In this document: positions 62,835 to 64,000 of the stretch, piece by piece
How the letters are laid out: every line of letters starts with the position of its first letter
Numbering within the stretch: the first letter of the stretch is position 1
From: Thiobacillus sp.
GTDB lineage: Bacteria > Pseudomonadota > Gammaproteobacteria > Burkholderiales > Thiobacillaceae
NCBI GenBank assembly: GCA_019459055.1
Contig: JAIBEI010000010.1
Coordinates: 36,659 to 100,658 of the forward strand
DNA length: 64,000 nt
Reading direction: 5' to 3'
The notes under the pieces: generated by a model
What the model saw: the letters and a program-made list of their open reading frames with translations, nothing else
The model's database searches: none
What the model was told of the DNA's origin: nothing
Translations under genes and position numbers: made by a program

Positions 62835-63823
62835 GCGGCATCCAGACGCAAGCTGATTTCACCGCCGCTATAGGGTCGCAAAGTCGCCTGAGCGTCGCGC
62901 AGCAGGAATGCACCCGTTTCATCGACACCCGACGCCATCCCCCGAACGCTGCGCGCATCCGGCAAGGCCAGCGCCACAGCCCTGCCCGCGTAGGCATCCA
63001 GCATCATCCACTCCTCGCGCAGGGACGCGAATCCGTGCTGGCGGAACAGGCTCAACACCGTGTGCAATTCCAGCAGGCAATCTGCCAGCAAGCGGTTGCG
63101 GCCCACCGCCACCCCCATCTCGGCCAGGTCGACCACAGCCTGATCGACCGCATCGCGTTGCGCTCCGCTCATCTGGACGTTCAGCCCGACACCCACCACC
63201 GCGAAGGCCGCCCCATGCATGTCGCCCTGTACCTCGACCAGAATCCCCGCAAGCTTGCGGTAATCCACCAGCACGTCGTTGGGCCATTTCAACCTCACCG
63301 GATGGCGGCTATGGCGATTGACCGCGCGTGCGATCGCCAGCCCCACCGCGAGGCTCAGGCCGGATAGCGACTGCAGACCATTTTCGAAACGCCACAGCAC
63401 TGAAAACGTCAGACTCCCCCCCAGAACCGAATGCCACTGGCGGCCTCGCCGACCTTTGCCGGATTGCTGGTGTTCGGTGCAGATCAGCGTGCCGTCCGCT
63501 GCCCCATTCAAGGCCGCTGCCATCAAGGCCGCGTTGGTCGAATCCACGCTGTCGAGGACGTGGATCGTGTAGGCCTCTGCTACCGTCCCAAGATGATCCG
63601 CCACCGTGACGCCATCCAGCCACTCTACGGGTTCAGGCATGCGGTAGCCGCGTCCGCGCACTGCGTGAATCGTCAGGCCCATGGATTCAGCCTGGGCGAG
63701 TGCGTTGAAGATACTGGACCGGGAAAGATTGAATTCATGCGCCAGCGCCTGGCCTGAATGGAATCGGCCATTGGACATGCGGCGCAGGAGCGGAAACAGG
63801 GTTTTATGGGTTCGGGATGGCAC
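62831..63823 (-). CDS. birA: Biotin-protein ligase / biotin operon repressor BirA
   Basis: 330 residues from GTG 63823. An N-terminal winged helix (FHSGQALAHEFNLSRSSIFN, IHAVRGRGYRMP) is followed by the ligase domain with STNAALMAAA, the biotinyl-AMP loop SGKGRRGRQWHS and LKWPNDVLVDYRKLAGIL. The presence of the DNA-binding domain suggests it also represses the biotin genes. First gene of birA-coaX-SPOR. Confidence 0.95.
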   Translation of the reverse strand: MPSRTHKTLFPLLRRMSNGRFHSGQALAHEFNLSRSSIFNALAQAESMGLTIHAVRGRGYRMPEPVEWLDGVTVADHLGTVAEAYTIHVLDSVDSTNAALMAAALNGAADGTLICTEHQQSGKGRRGRQWHSVLGGSLTFSVLWRFENGLQSLSGLSLAVGLAIARAVNRHSRHPVRLKWPNDVLVDYRKLAGILVEVQGDMHGAAFAVVGVGLNVQMSGAQRDAVDQAVVDLAEMGVAVGRNRLLADCLLELHTVLSLFRQHGFASLREEWMMLDAYAGRAVALALPDARSVRGMASGVDETGAFLLRDAQATLRPYSGGEISLRLDAA

Positions 63824-63861
63824 ACCCGGATTTTACCTGTCTTGACGTATTGGATTTGCAT

Positions 63862-63893
63862 AAAAAAACCCCCTCTTTTTGGGAGGGGGTTTT
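63862..63893. terminator. Rho-independent terminator after the 5S rRNA gene
   Basis: AAAACCCCCTC-TTTTTGG-GAGGGGGTTTT forms a 7-bp G/C stem flanked by A- and T-runs on both strands. It lies about 27 bases beyond the 5S 3' end and ends the minus-strand rRNA operon before birA. Confidence 0.9.
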
Positions 63894-63919
63894 AGTGTGC
63901 TGCGAGGCACGGATAAGGA

Positions 63920-64000
63920 GTCTGACGATGACCTACTTTCACAGGCGAGATGCCTACTATCATTGGCGCGGGAGCGTTTCACCGTCCTGTTCGGGATGGG
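63920..64000 (-). rRNA. rrf: 5S ribosomal RNA, 3' part (continues past the window end)
   Basis: The minus strand reads CCCATCCCGAACAGGACGGT, then GAAACGCTCCCGCGCCAATG, ATAGTAGGCATCTCGCCTGT and GAAAGTAGGTCATCGTCAGA, the conserved 3' two-thirds of proteobacterial 5S rRNA. The 3' end is placed near 63920. The rest of the operon (23S, 16S) would lie to the right. Confidence 0.95.

Overview
The window reads as chromosomal backbone of a GC-rich betaproteobacterium. The best guess is a sulfur-oxidising Thiobacillus-like organism (Hydrogenophilales/Thiobacillaceae). This rests on the gene orders rpoE-rseA-rseB-rseC-mucD with lepA-lepB-DUF4845-rnc-era-recO-pdxJ, rpsF-priB-rpsR-rplI-dnaB-alr and yicC/gmk-rpoZ-spoT, on two periplasmic thioredoxin-fold genes and on a DsrC-family protein. 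The assignment is inferred from order and protein character, not from a search. Layout: 1-256 is the start of etfB (minus), divergent from ETF-ubiquinone oxidoreductase. 1977-2621 is a small gene graveyard (DedA and TerC remnants) before a CBS-domain membrane protein. 4024-14544 is one long minus-strand envelope-stress, translation and RNA-processing block. 14697-18045 holds nadB, ygfX, ygfZ and a DUF4936 gene. 18083-22162 is alr, dnaB and the S6/PriB/S18/L9 operon. 22330-28530 is a minus-strand run with an amino-acid decarboxylase, dcd, Mrp/ApbC, a small unknown gene, rppH and a spermidine-synthase-like protein. 28612-31775 is proS, a lytic transglycosylase and an unknown gene. 31839-34651 is a tight four-gene envelope cluster (TlpA-like, SoxW-like, TolC-like, short HlyD-like). 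34664-42703 carries fumC, a circularly permuted GTPase, the oxidative pentose phosphate set zwf-pgl-gnd, marC, trmB and thiSG. 42793-42866 is tRNA-Gly(CCC). 43088-45517 is a sigma-28-like promoter, a c-di-GMP-I riboswitch and a DUF1631 gene. 45639-53146 holds mutY, a DsrC-like gene, ilvE, a zinc-ribbon gene, hemW, rdgB, rph and a protein phosphatase/kinase pair. 53245-61458 is yicC, gmk, rpoZ, spoT, ridA, recG, ubiC and ubiA. 61453-63823 is a SPOR-domain gene, coaX and birA. The right edge enters a minus-strand rRNA operon at its 5S gene. Most genes are housekeeping and packed in operons with ATGA-type overlaps, so the unusual signals are mainly non-coding. The strongest is the riboswitch leader at 43088-43321: a flagellar-type promoter, then a near-consensus GEMM-I aptamer, then an inverted repeat over the ribosome binding site of a 731-residue DUF1631 protein. 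The second is a dispersed family of nested hairpins. It forms a tandem 31-nt array at about 10435-10607, a decayed copy at about 45530-45590, and a copy inside mutY that adds about 19 in-frame residues; arm substitutions between copies are largely compensated. Other points are a second palindrome family built on ATCCGCGAA (rdgB/rph, yicC/gmk, era/recO), a nested palindrome before the decarboxylase gene, homopolymer tracts in or near the HlyD-like gene and dnaB, and a DsrC-family protein lacking both redox cysteines.
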